Counted from the stretch's first letter, positions 20,873-29,905 are shown. The stretch: DNA of 37,500 bases from Prorocentrum cordatum (GCA_963575745.1 CAUYUJ010004780.1:1117257-1154756); one strand, 5' to 3'. Program-made: numbers and translations. The notes: a model not told the origin generated them from the sequence alone.

Positions 20873-21176
20873 CAACGCCGAGCACGGGCCTATACATTAC
20901 TAAATTTCGTCAGGATTTAACGGTCGGCCCGACTTGGGGTGACGACCAGCCCGTATAGCAGATATTGCACGAGCCTGCTTATAACGGGCGGACTTGTGCT
21001 CTGTAGGTCCAAGACAATTGAGCTGCAGCTTGCACTTCGCTGTTGTCCCACTGACCACGTGATACGAGCCACATCAAATACGCACCATGGCCAGACGGGT
21101 CGCCAACACCTGGTGCCCACTGATATTGACGATCTCTTCAGAGGCAGGCGCTGACATGTCGGGCCCCTGACTCGCC
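20873..21176. other. Spacer, nothing recognised
   Basis: Single-copy-looking, no motif. Short frames are open on both strands without a coding signature. Confidence 0.35.
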
Positions 21177-21736
21177 TTATCGACCGCTATGTACAGTGTC
21201 CTCAGCAGCGTGCTCAGCGTCGGCGAAAATCGTCGCCGCCTGCATCGCTTGAGACCTCAAGGGAAAGGCCCTCTGGAGCCCCACATCGGCCCCAGCCGTG
21301 AGTCTCTCTTGGGCCGTGGGCTCACATGAGGACCCCATGAGCTTCCCAACGCCGGCCTGCGCACGGGCAATCGCAAGGCAAGCGCGACACTGGAAATTCT
21401 GAGGCCCTCGAACCACCATCTTATGAACAATGAAAAACATGGGCCTAGTGGAGGCGGGGGGCCTGCGCAACCGTGCAGGGCGGTCACTCAGAGCATCGCG
21501 CGCGGTCATCTTACACACCATGAAAGAAAGCGGGCCTGCATCCTCGAATCCTGCAACCCTGCCTCCAACGACTTCTCGATAATCTCAAACACTTCGTGCA
21601 GAGAAGCTCTCATTTTAGCAAACCCGTCAGCCCATGCGTTTCCCCTGTGTTCCCACCAGCCCGTTAGGGCGTAAGGTGGTTTAGGGAGCTTCCTCTTCCA
21701 TCCCTCCCTCTTCCCCTTCGGGGAAAGGTTGATCAC
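21177..21736 (-). pseudogene. RNase H-like and CxxC fragment of a retroelement
   Basis: Two adjacent minus-strand pieces in different frames. The first (21736-21506) contains GNAWADGFAKMRASLH, which fits the late RNase H motif GN-x-x-AD-x-x-AK-x-x-x-x-H; in active RNase H the Asp of this motif coordinates metal. The second (21521-21177) contains HKMVVRGPQNFQCRACLAIA and a later SSCEP, like the H...V...C-x2-C...C segment that follows RNase H in dinoflagellate retroelement ORFs as I recall them. The preceding active-site carboxylates of RNase H are not present upstream, where the sequence is low complexity. The break between pieces is a frameshift or intron. Same strand as the C-terminal knuckle fragment ~400 bp downstream, so both could come from one element or from two nested ones. 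Confidence 0.5.
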
Positions 21737-21847
21737 TGTTCCCTATTAGTATACACCCCCTCCCCCAGGCGACTGGCAGCCAACAAGGAACAATGCGGGC
21801 ACCCCCCACCATCCCTGGAACATTAGCCTGGCGAAGGACCCAACCAT

Positions 21848-22006
21848 ATGCAGTTGGCCGTCTTCGCGGGCGCCGACGACGACAAGGACGGCGTCCCTCT
21901 AACCGAGGAGCAGAAGCAGGAGAGGGCTTTGAGAGCCATGAGGGAGGAGGTGTCGGTGCACGTCGAGAAGGCGGAGTACGACGCCCAAGCGCGGTTGTTG
22001 AAGTAG
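21848..22006 (+). CDS. 52-residue ORF ending at the family 2 array, unknown
   Basis: ATG at 21848, TAG at 22004-22006. The protein starts MQLAVFAGADDDKDGVPL and continues as a charged amphipathic helix (TEEQKQERALRAMREEV, then SVHVEKAEYDAQARLLK). Codons are strongly GC-ending with ordinary residue use, making it one of the most convincing coding stretches in the window despite its size. An in-frame TAG lies at 21826-21828, so either this is a small gene or an AG acceptor (ACATTAG, ending at about 21828) makes it a terminal exon. The stop codon falls within ~10 bp of the first family 2 unit, so the satellite would form the 3' UTR. No family recognised; possible coiled-coil tail of a larger protein. 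Confidence 0.5.
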   Translation: MQLAVFAGADDDKDGVPLTEEQKQERALRAMREEVSVHVEKAEYDAQARLLK

Positions 22007-22011
22007 CACAA

Positions 22012-23003
22012 CTATGGGGCCACGATCCTCGTGAGGGGTGTGCCGAAATGGCCCGGGGCCGCCATGTGAACCCTGCCACTGGGGGCCTTCGGTGGAGCTC
22101 CCTATGTGGCCACGATCCTCGTGAGGGGTGTGCCGAAATGGCCCGAAGCCGCCATGCGCACTTTGCTATTGGCGCCTTCGGTGGAGTTCCCATGGGGCCA
22201 CGGTCCTCGTGAGGGGTGTGCCGACATGGCCCGAGGCCGCCATGCGAACACTGCCACTGGCGCCTTCGGTGAAGCTCCCTATGTGGCCACGATCCTCGCG
22301 AGGGGTGCCGAAATGGCCCGAGGCCGCCATGCGCACTTTGCTACTGGCGCCTTCGGTGGAGCTCCTACGAGGCCACGATCCTCGTGAGGGGTGTCGAAAT
22401 GGCCCGAGGCCGCCGTGCGCACTTTGCTACTGGCGCCTTCGGTGGAGCTCCTATGTGGCCACGATCCTCGTGAGGAGTGTGCCGAAATGGCCCGAGGCCG
22501 CCATGCGCGCTTTGCTACAGGCGCCTTCGGTGGAGCTCCTATGTGGCCACGATCCTCGTGGCGGTGTGCCGAAATGGCCCGAGGCCGCCATGCGCACTTT
22601 GCTACTGGCGCCTTCGGTGGAGCTCCTATGGGGCCACGGTCCTCGTGAGGGGTGTGCCGAAATGGGCCGAGGCCGCCATGCGCACTTTGCTGCTGGCGCC
22701 TTCGGTGGAGCTCCTATGGGGCCACGGTCCTCGCGAGGGGTGCGCCGAAATGGCCCGAGGCCGCCATGCGCACTTTGCTACTGGCGCATTTGGTGGAGCT
22801 CTTATGGGGCCACGATCGTCGTGAGGGTGATGATGATGATGATGATGCTGATGATGCTCCTGCTGATGCTGATGTTGATGATGATAATGCTGACGGTGAC
22901 GACGATGATGCGAGGAGGAGGGGGGGCAGCGGGAGGAGGAAGGAACGCGGGGCGCTGTCTCTTCAAAACTAAGACCCAACAGCACAGGATGGTTTGGAAA
23001 ACA
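22012..23003 (+). repeat. Composite repeat copy 3: 9-10 family 2 units + GAT/purine spacer + segment F
   Basis: Reversed family 2 units, with CACG(A/G)TCCTCG(T/C)G marks at 22021, 22111, 22199, 22288, 22374, 22460, 22548, 22635, 22723 and 22811 (period 86-90), form the longest and most homogeneous family 2 array in the window. A GAT tract (22829-22912) and a GGGGCAGCGGGAGG purine block follow. Segment F comes next (22957-23003, CTCTTCAAAACTAAGACCC then CACAGGATGGTT). Order and orientation match copy 1 and, inverted, copy 2. Long ORFs through the array are compositional. Confidence 0.9.
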
Positions 23004-23102
23004 ATGCAAAACACACTCTGCCTCCAAATTCGGAGCATGCGCAGCCAACTCGATGCGGCCTCCCCCCACCATCCCTGTCAAATAACAAGACAGAGTACAC
23101 TT

Positions 23103-23332
23103 GGCGGCGGCGGCGGCTGCGGCGGCGGCAGCGGCTGCGGCGGTGGCGGCGGCGGTGGCGGCGGCGGCGGTGGCGGCGGCGGGGGCGGCGGCGGCGATTC
23201 GGCAGCGGGCGGCGGCGGCGGCGGCGGCGGCGGGCGGCGCGGCGGCGGTGGCGGCGGGCAGCGGCGGCGGCGGCGGCGGCGGCGAGGCGGCGGCTGCGGC
23301 GGGCGGCGGGGGCGGCGGCGGCGGCGGATGCG
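23103..23332 (+). repeat. (GGC)n microsatellite
   Basis: About 230 bp of GGC/GCG triplets with scattered GCT, GGT and CAG interruptions, giving Gly, Ala, Arg and Pro runs in various frames. Confidence 0.96.
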
Positions 23333-23937
23333 CCCCCATGAGACAGACAGACAGATCCCGCACGGCTACGAAGCCGGTCCTGCACAGGACACGGGAGGAA
23401 AAATATCATGCAAAGCTCACATGTAACACGCCGAGACACAACGACCACACACAAGCACATACAAACACTGACAAACATGCACAGGCGACAATGCCATCTC
23501 TCAGACGCCGTCCGTCCACCTGCATGCCGGACGCCCTCGCTCCCTGTAAACAGGATGGCCTGGTATAGTTGGCCGTGCCGACCAGCGGTACACGCGACAG
23601 ACTATCCCGGCCTGCCGTTTGGTCACTTTCTCAAGCAACCCTCAGCCCCCAGTAGCTGCCCATCCAAAGACGACTGCTGAATATGCTGAGGCTCGGGCCA
23701 GGCTCGGGTGTGTGTTGGGAGGCCGGGTGGGAGTGAGCGAGACGGCTTGCGGGCGGGGAGGGAGTCTTGACCGCTCCCCCTGCCACCTCACCTGGACCTG
23801 GACGGGGGGTTCCACTGGCAGTTGGAGTGTCCAAAACGGCCTCGGCGAGGAAGCCAACATCATTAGTTTTACTGGAATTTTGGCCCCATTTTGGCCTCCT
23901 GGGGGGGCGAAGTGGCGAGGCTAATTGGGCCCCTCCC
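23333..23937. other. Spacer, nothing recognised
   Basis: Includes ACACAAGCACATACAAACAC-like CA-rich sequence at 23437-23490. Competing frames on both strands; no motif. GGCCCCATTTTGGCCTCC (23881) contains ten bases of the spliced-leader consensus but lacks its 3' end. Confidence 0.4.
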
Positions 23938-24150
23938 TTCTCTGATCGATCTCCCCCGAGATGGCCCCAAGAGCGCTCCCAAGGCTCCCATGGGTGCCCC
24001 AAAAGGGCTCCAAGAGGCGCCCAGGAGACCACAAGAGGCCTCCCCAAGAGGCCCCCAGGATGCCCCCAAGAGTCTTCCAAGAGACCCCCAAGAGGCCCCC
24101 AGAAGCGGCCAAGACGCTCCAAGATGCCTATCTCGAGCCGCGACGGGGCC
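23938..24150 (+). repeat. CCAAGAGGCCCC minisatellite
   Basis: Degenerate 12-15-bp units (CCCAAGAGGCCCCCAGGA and relatives) repeated about fifteen times. On the minus strand it encodes runs such as GPLGGLLEDSWGHPGGLLG. I recall such Gly-Leu-Leu-Gly-type frames from automated predictions in repeat-rich algal genomes, but the DNA pattern explains them without a gene. Confidence 0.85.
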
Positions 24151-24386
24151 AGCCCTGACCCGTCAGTATGCGCCATTGTTTGACCATGCCCCCCGCGGAG
24201 ATGCCCAGTCACCCCGTGGCTTATACTGGAGCTCATACGAGACCTGTGGTGGTAGTTGGGGTTTGATGGGGAAACGCATGACAGTGTCCAGGAGATGCCA
24301 ATGAGGCTCGCCTGATCCCTGGATGCCTTTCTTCCTGAGGCACGAATAACAGTGGTCCATCTTGGGGCCCCATAGGAGGTCCTCAG
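24151..24386. other. Spacer downstream of the reverse transcriptase pseudogene
   Basis: On the minus strand a short frame MDHCYSCLRKKGIQG (from 24360) has a CxxC and might continue the pseudogene's Cys-containing tail after another frameshift. Not called separately. Confidence 0.3.
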
Positions 24387-25663
24387 TCTAGGAGTCATTG
24401 CAGAAGGTAGGGCGATCATACAATTTAGGTTCCATCGTCGACCTCTCGGCTGGACACCAAGGCCACTTCGCTGGGATGATGTAGCCGGCGTTGTTCTGGC
24501 GATCGGGCGTCCAGATTCCTCCAAACCAACGCTTGCGAATAGCTCCAACGAAACGAGGGTGCCTAACAGCCGCCTTGGTACCGCCTGTGCACCTTCTCAT
24601 CAAGCGGATCCATATGAAGTCCGGATGATTCTTGATGATCCGCGCGGCCTGCCAGTGCGCGACTGCCTAGCGGGCCAGCCCGCAGATAATCTTAGGTGGT
24701 GCCTGCGCGCGCGTGCCTCTGGTGATCTATGAAGACAATACTGGAAGCCATTCCCTTCCCAATTCTGCCCAAGGAGAGCCAGAGTATCTCCAAAGGCCAA
24801 CGGACCCCAGCCCAAGACATCTTATGCTCCTGGAGTGTGTTAGCAACATCTAACCAGGCCCTGTGTCGCCTCCCAAGAGAGATCCTTTGGTCCCAGACGA
24901 AGCTCGAGTATGTCTTCAAGGGCTCCAGCGTGGCATGGTAAGTGGGGTGATACATTTATCTTTCTGTGTGGCCAAAACCAGCGTGAGAGAGTCGTGTCCA
25001 GAGCTGCGACCAGCAAGATCTCCAGCAATACGTCTCATAATGGCCAGCTCTGCAAGTGCTGCACCAACAACAGAATGCTGTAACCGGTACACCCGCTATT
25101 CGGCGTAGCATCTTGATACAAGGAAACCGTGCACGCTAGCTAGCCAAACGACGATCCACCTGTTTCCGAATGGGTGGAACTCCTGGCATCTCATGTCCCA
25201 CATTTCGAAACCATTTCTTTGCTGTAGATCGAAGCGGTGCCGCCAGATTCTGGAAACCTTTCACAGCTCTATGAGTATTTGCTCGCCAGCCAGGCTTCTC
25301 AGGCTTGATGATCGTGCCCAACTTGCCTACATCTTGCGCGAACGTGTGCACCGCGTTTTGCACATTACTAAGCATGTTGGTGCCTGTCCCTTGAAACGTG
25401 CTGTCGTGCACCAGCACGCGCGGCATAACAACCCTAGACGTAGTGTGCACACGCATGATAACACACTTTGTGAGTACGGTGAGTAGTGTGGTCGCATGAG
25501 TGCGCCCATTAAGCCTGTCTTGTTGAGCCCCAGAAAGCATACTCACACACTCATATGCTTTGATCACCCTGGGACGTGCAAATAATGTTTCCGGAAGCGA
25601 CCAGACCAGCAGTAACGGAAACCATAACGTTCGTGCTTCATCCGGTAGCGCGGGAAACAGCAC
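24387..25663 (-). pseudogene. Decayed non-LTR reverse transcriptase (dinoflagellate type), 3' half
   Basis: Minus-strand pieces match, in order, the second half of a dinoflagellate-type reverse transcriptase as I know the family. RVIKAYECV (about 25564-25535) corresponds to palm motif A, usually D-V-x-KAYE-x-V; the catalytic Asp is replaced by Arg. VLVHDSTFQG (25417-25388) corresponds to motif C (usually VDD); the first Asp is His. The two motifs are ~50 residues apart, about half the usual distance, so an internal deletion is likely. WFRNVGHEMPG (about 25216-25184) is the conserved K-W-x-x-N-L/V-G turn. The frame stops at 25136. Coding then continues in another frame (ELAIMRRIAGDLAGRSSGHD), shifts again to 24955-24692 (RRHRAWLDVANTL, VRWPLEILWLSLGRIGKG), and ends in 24603-24388 (GGIWTPDRQNNAGY, PWCP). 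At least two frameshifts and lost catalytic residues make it inactive. Confidence 0.6.
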
Positions 25664-25919
25664 CGTCTGAAAGCAATCTCAACAGACTCGCACACTTGAT
25701 GTGCAACGCGCATAATACTGCACGCCCAACATCAGGCACATACCAGACGTTACGAGCGGGCTGGATGCGCATACGACCAACTGGCGTCTTCGATGGAATT
25801 GATAGCACTGCTTCTCGAATGCTGTCGACAATCATGTGGGGCAGGAGGTCCCAGGAATGGGCACCTACTGGTAATCTCATACAATCTGTGTCGTGGCATG
25901 TCCAAACCTCCCTCTACCT
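25664..25919 (-). other. Minus-strand open segment between the two candidate genes
   Basis: A frame from 25880 to 25638 (MRLPVGAHSWDLLPHMIVD, then SIREAVLSIPSKTPVGRM) is protein-like. It is in the same frame as the candidate exon at 25920-26238 but separated from it by two in-frame TAGs. It could be a further exon of that gene or a piece of the reverse transcriptase element. Not resolved. Confidence 0.3.
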
Positions 25920-26253
25920 CTACATCTCATCATCAGCCAGATGATAAGGCTGCGTGCGATCAGTGTGCATGATGGTGCCCGTCATTGTAATAACTTGAAT
26001 ATCTGCGTGCGCCTTGCCAGCGCCATCTCGAACAGCTGTGGCCACCAATTCTTTACATTGCTTCTCACCCTCCTTCATGTATAGCTGCACAACGTCATCT
26101 GCACGCTCCACGATGCCGAGGGCCAAATTCTCGAACTCAAGATCCGAGAAAGCATTGGGGCCGACCTGGAAAAAGCAGCGGGCCTTGTCAGCAAGTTGCG
26201 GCCGCTCTTCTTCATAAGTTAGAATCCGCTGGCAAGAACACATATGATGATGG

Positions 26254-26351
<98 letters not shown>

Positions 26352-26795
26352 GTGATGATGATTATGAGGAGGAGGAAGAGGAGGAGGAGGAGGAGGAGGA
26401 GGAGGAGGAGAGGAAGAGGAAAAGGAGGAGGAAAATGAGGAGCAGGAGGAGAAAGAAGAGGTGGAGGAGGAGGAGGAGGAGGAGTGGGAGGAGGAGGAGG
26501 ACGAGGAGGAGGAGGAGGAGGAGGAGGAGGAGGAGGAGGAGGAGGAGGAGGGGGAGGACGATGAAAAAGGAATGAGGAGGAGGAGGACACCCCCCCCACA
26601 AGGGGCTCCGCGGAGCGTGGCGCCCTCGACCACGGCCGCCGCGCGCTCCACGCTGGCGGCCTCGAACGCCGCCGCCTTGGCGGCGAGCTCGACGAGCAGG
26701 TCGCCGTAGCTGCGGTTGTCGGTGACGATGACGAACACCCCCCTGGGGACGAGCGCCTCGGCCACCTCCTCCTCCTCCTCCTCTTCCTCCTCTTC
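25920..26795 (-). CDS. Candidate two-exon gene split by microsatellite, unknown function
   Basis: Two coding-like blocks on the minus strand flank a pure microsatellite. The upstream block (about 26795-26610) has a Glu run, then VAEALVPRGVFVIVTDNRS and YGDLLVELAAKAAAFEAASV; nearly every codon ends in G or C. The downstream block (26228-25923) has RILTYEEERPQLADKARC, FFQVGPNAFSDLEFENLALG and IVERADDVVQLYMKEGEK, ending in TAG at 25920-25922, with more mixed third positions. A good acceptor (TGTTCTTGCCAG) directly precedes the downstream block. The likely donor is a GT near 26598. The same frame is nevertheless open straight through the repeat, reading Ser and His runs, so an unspliced 331-residue protein starting further upstream at 26915 is also possible. 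Predicted mostly helical; I recognise no domain, and the two blocks could even belong to different genes. Confidence 0.5.
26246..26552 (+). repeat. (ATG)n followed by (GAG)n microsatellites
   Basis: Pure ATG/GAT triplets at about 26246-26360, then GAG-dominated triplets to 26552. This lies exactly between the two coding-like blocks of the minus-strand candidate gene and is probably its intron. Confidence 0.97.
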
Positions 26796-27215
26796 CCGAA
26801 ATGTACTAACAGTGATGCTGATACTGCTACTGCTACTGAGGGAAGTCCGAATGTTGGCCAGCGTGGGTCCCAAACCTGGGGACGAGCGTCTCGGCCTGTC
26901 CTCTGAATAGTACAATCAAAACGTGCATTAAGGACGGGTTGTAAGGACGCAAGACCCTTGGAGGCCGAGGTTGGAATTCCTGGGGCGGCGGGCGACCAAC
27001 ACCCCCGGGACGCACACGGTGCCTTGACCCAGGGAAGATCCAATGAACACTGCAAAGGACGGGCCGCAGAAGCAAGGACACACAGATACCCTAGATGAGG
27101 CTCGCGTCCTTACTAGGCGCGTTCACTGTAATAGCACGGATGGGAATGCTACTGCTGTGTCAAGAAATCCGAATGCCAACTAACGTGGGCCAGACCGTGA
27201 TTTCCTAAACCATAT
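26796..27215. other. Spacer, nothing firm
   Basis: The minus frame of the neighbouring candidate gene remains open to 26915. The repeated phrase GTGGGTCC or GTGGGCC near 26860 and 27186 and AATGCTACTGCT/GATACTGCTACTGC suggest an old duplication (about 26815-26880 and 27145-27195). No gene called. Confidence 0.35.
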
Positions 27216-27530
27216 TTATGTATGTATGTGTGCATATACGTATGTATGTATGTCTGTCTGTCTGTATGTCTGTCTGTATGTATGCATGCATGCGTGCGTG
27301 CATGTATGTATGTAGGTATACATGTATGCATGCATGTATGCATGTTTGTATCTATATGTTTGTTTGTTTGCATGCATGTATGTATGTATACATGTAGCTA
27401 TGTATAATATTCGTTTGCACTTATATGGATACAAACTGTTTTTAATTATACATGTATGTATGCATACATGTATGTATGCCTATATGCATGCCCATATATA
27501 TATGTATATATATATATATACACATGTAGT
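27216..27530 (+). repeat. (GTAT)n/(GCAT)n/(TA)n tract
   Basis: Tetranucleotide TGTA/TGCA repeats with CTGT variants and a TA dinucleotide block (27493-27520). AT-rich, unlike surrounding DNA. Confidence 0.95.
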
Positions 27531-27649
27531 CCCCCCGCCAACACCCATGTATTCATTGACTTGCCATCGGCGATTCGCGCTGATCGCGTCTTATTTACTC
27601 TCCGTTCTCCTCGTCACCTCTCTGCATTACTCTCCGTTCTCCCCGCCTC

Positions 27650-28460
27650 GGAATCCAGCTGGAATCAGCTGGATCTGGGACCTGGTCAATTCCAATTCGA
27701 CTCTTATTCGATCCCATCGGAATCCAATGTGATTCAACTGGATTTGGGATATGCCCAAGCCGAATTCGATTTTAACTCGATTCTGGTAGGAATCCAATTA
27801 CAAACAGCTGTATCTCGGATCTGCTCCAATCCACTTACATTATCATCCGAAGGGGGATCCAATTGGAAACCGCTGTATCTGGGATCTGCTCCATTTCAAT
27901 TAAATTCTAATTCGATTTCAATGGGAATCTGTCCGGAAACAGCTGCATATGTGATGTGCCCAATTCCAATTCGGTTATCCAAGGAGATCCTAATAGACAC
28001 CCCACTTTGACTCAGCTGGATCTGTGATCTGCCCAATTAGACTCAGCTGTATCTGGGGACTGCTCAGTTTGAGTTAGATTTCGGTTATACTCCAATCGCA
28101 ATCCGATAGGGATTACCTGGGTCTGGGGCCTGCTGCATCCCAGTCCGATTCTAATCCGACTCCAATAGGAATCCAAGTCGAATCAGCTGCACCCGCGATC
28201 TGCTCCATTCGAATTGGGTTCTAATTGGAACCAGCTGTATCTGGGATCTGCTCCATTCCAAATCGATTCCCATTTGTTTTTGGTAAGATTCAACTTGGAA
28301 CCAACTGGATCTGGGATCTGCGCAATTCCAACTCGATTCTAATTCGATTCCACTATGAATCACATTGGGAACAGCTGGATCTGTAATCCGCTCCACCCCC
28401 ATTTGATTTTCAGTAGATTCCAATAGGGAACCATTTGTATTCAGCTGGATCTCGAACTTG
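27650..28460 (+). repeat. 70-bp satellite, about 12 units
   Basis: The mark CTG(G/T)ATCTGGGA recurs at 27669, 27738, 27808, 27873, 27943, 28016, 28047, 28117, 28187, 28235, 28306, 28375 and 28445. Most spacings are 65-73 bp, with shortened units of 31 and 48 bp. Other shared blocks are CTGCTCCATTCCAATT, CGATTCTAATTCGATT and GGAATCCAAT. AT-rich and in sharp contrast to the GC-rich satellites at 12-18 kb. Units are diverged. Confidence 0.93.
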
Positions 28461-28465
28461 CGTCT

Positions 28466-28535
28466 TTCTTTCTTTATCTCTCTCTCTCTCTCTGTCTGTC
28501 TCTGTCTCTGTCTCTTTCTCGCTCTTTCTCTTTGT
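28466..28535 (+). repeat. (CT)n microsatellite
   Basis: CTCTCT and CTGTCT runs immediately left of a palindromic repeat mosaic; the (GA)n tract on its right (29210-29536) is its reverse-complement counterpart. Confidence 0.93.
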
Positions 28536-28556
28536 CCCCTCGGCACCCAACTCATT

Positions 28557-29165
28557 CCCTGTGAAAACACTAAGTTTGCGATGCCAGCGGGTGCGGACAT
28601 CTGCTTTTTTCTTCAGTTTTTTTTTTTTTTTTTTTTTGTTTTGTTTTTCTTCTCTCTTCCTTCTCTGGAATGAGAAGCGAGGAAACTAGGTGTTTTCATG
28701 CTATTGTTGTTTTCGGATTGTTTGGGACTTTCTTTCCCCCAGCCAGCGTCCAGCCCTGGAGCTCTTGAAGATGCTCCGATCCCCCAAATCTCAAAATCCC
28801 AACAATCCAACTGAAAACAAATGGTTCCCTCACTTCTCATCCCAGAAATCCCAATTATCCCAATGAGAACTCAGGGTTTGCGATGTCAGGAGCGCGGGGT
28901 CCATGTGTCTTCTTTTTTCTCGGATTTCTGGGATGAGGGTTGAGGATTGTTTCCAACAGCAACAAATGTGGATTCTTGGGGTCGGAGCTCCAGGGGGTGC
29001 TCCTGGGTTGGCCTTGCGCTGGAGGGAGAAATCCTCCTCAAACCACCAAGCTCCTGATGAAAACACACGGTTTCCTCACTGCTCATCCCGAACCCTCCCA
29101 AATATCCAAATGAACGCACATGAGTTCCGCACTCCTGATATCGCAAACCCTGTGCTTTCACAGGG
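28557..29165. mobile_element. Palindromic repeat mosaic with ~40-bp terminal inverted repeats
   Basis: The left end begins CCCTGTGAAAACAC and continues GTTTGCGATGCCAG. The right end read in reverse begins CCCTGTGAAAGCAC and continues GTTTGCGATATCAG; about four bases in five match over ~40 bp. Inside are further copies of the same pieces. GGGTTTGCGATGTCAGGAGCG at 28874 is direct. The GAAAACAC-GTTTCCTCAC block appears at 28811 and 29060 in one orientation and at 28670-28698 in the other. ATT flanks both ends, but inverted similarity seems to continue outward into the CT/GA tracts, so this may not be a true 3-bp target duplication. A 22-bp T run (28617-28638) sits inside. It could be a MITE-like element or nested palindromic debris; no transposase seen. 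Confidence 0.5.
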
Positions 29166-29199
29166 ATTGCGTCGAGTGTCTGGGAGATAGAGAAAGCAT

Positions 29200-29209
<10 letters not shown>

Positions 29210-29281
<72 letters not shown>

Positions 29282-29309
29282 GAGAGATATAGAGAAATAG
29301 AGACAAAAC

Positions 29310-29345
<36 letters not shown>

Positions 29346-29367
29346 GAGAGAGAGAACAAGAGAAAGC

Positions 29368-29400
<33 letters not shown>

Positions 29401-29499
29401 CGGAAGAGAGAGAGATCACATATAGAGAGAAAGAGAGAGAGAGAGAGAGAGGGACATATGTGTGTGTACATATATATATATAACGAGAGAGAGAGGGAC

Positions 29500-29536
<37 letters not shown>
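29210..29536 (+). repeat. (GA)n/(TA)n microsatellites
   Basis: GA dinucleotides with AAAG and TATA interruptions; TA blocks at about 29203-29212 and 29468-29482. Confidence 0.96.
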
Positions 29537-29540
<4 letters not shown>

Positions 29541-29905
29541 GGACCAATGGGACCCACGTGTCCGCAGGCCGCCAGGCAAGCGCGGCGCGCCCGCCGCTCA
29601 CAGGCCAGAGCGCTTCGGCAGCAATGGGCCCTTCACACCTGTCTTTGGGCAGAGGCCTGGGAGGAAGGAGAGGGGGGGGGGCGAGAGGAGACCCCCAGCA
29701 TGAGCAAGGGTGTCCTGTGACGCCTGCCTCGCAGCCGTCCGAGTCTCACCTATAGGGTCAAGCGGAGCCTGCGCCCGTTTTTGGCATGACAGCACCTCGC
29801 TGACAGTGGTGGCGGCGTCCATCCAGCAGCATCTCTTCAGGACCCGCAGTGGCGGGGGGCTACCGTGGACGCTTGCCAGGCGGCGCACGGGCCACGTGGG
29901 GAAAC
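29537..29905 (-). other. Possible 3' exon of the modular gene, weak
   Basis: A minus frame (29888-29598) contains RVLKRCCWMDAATTVSEVLS with GC-ending codons and meets a textbook donor, AG|GTGAGAC, near 29757. It lies just downstream of the modular minus-strand coding region. No domain; it may be an exon of that gene or unrelated. Confidence 0.25.

Noticed and set aside
22128-23426. 432-codon ORF through the family 2 array and GGC tract
   Set aside because: The ~88-bp period is not frame-stable and the remaining part is GAT and GGC microsatellite.
23631-24548. 305-codon minus-strand ORF with GGLLG-like repeats
   Set aside because: Its core is a 12-15-bp minisatellite and its ends overlap the reverse transcriptase pseudogene in another frame.
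28554-29168. ATT target-site duplication proving a transposon
   Set aside because: Inverted similarity seems to continue beyond the ATT on both sides, so the element boundary is uncertain.
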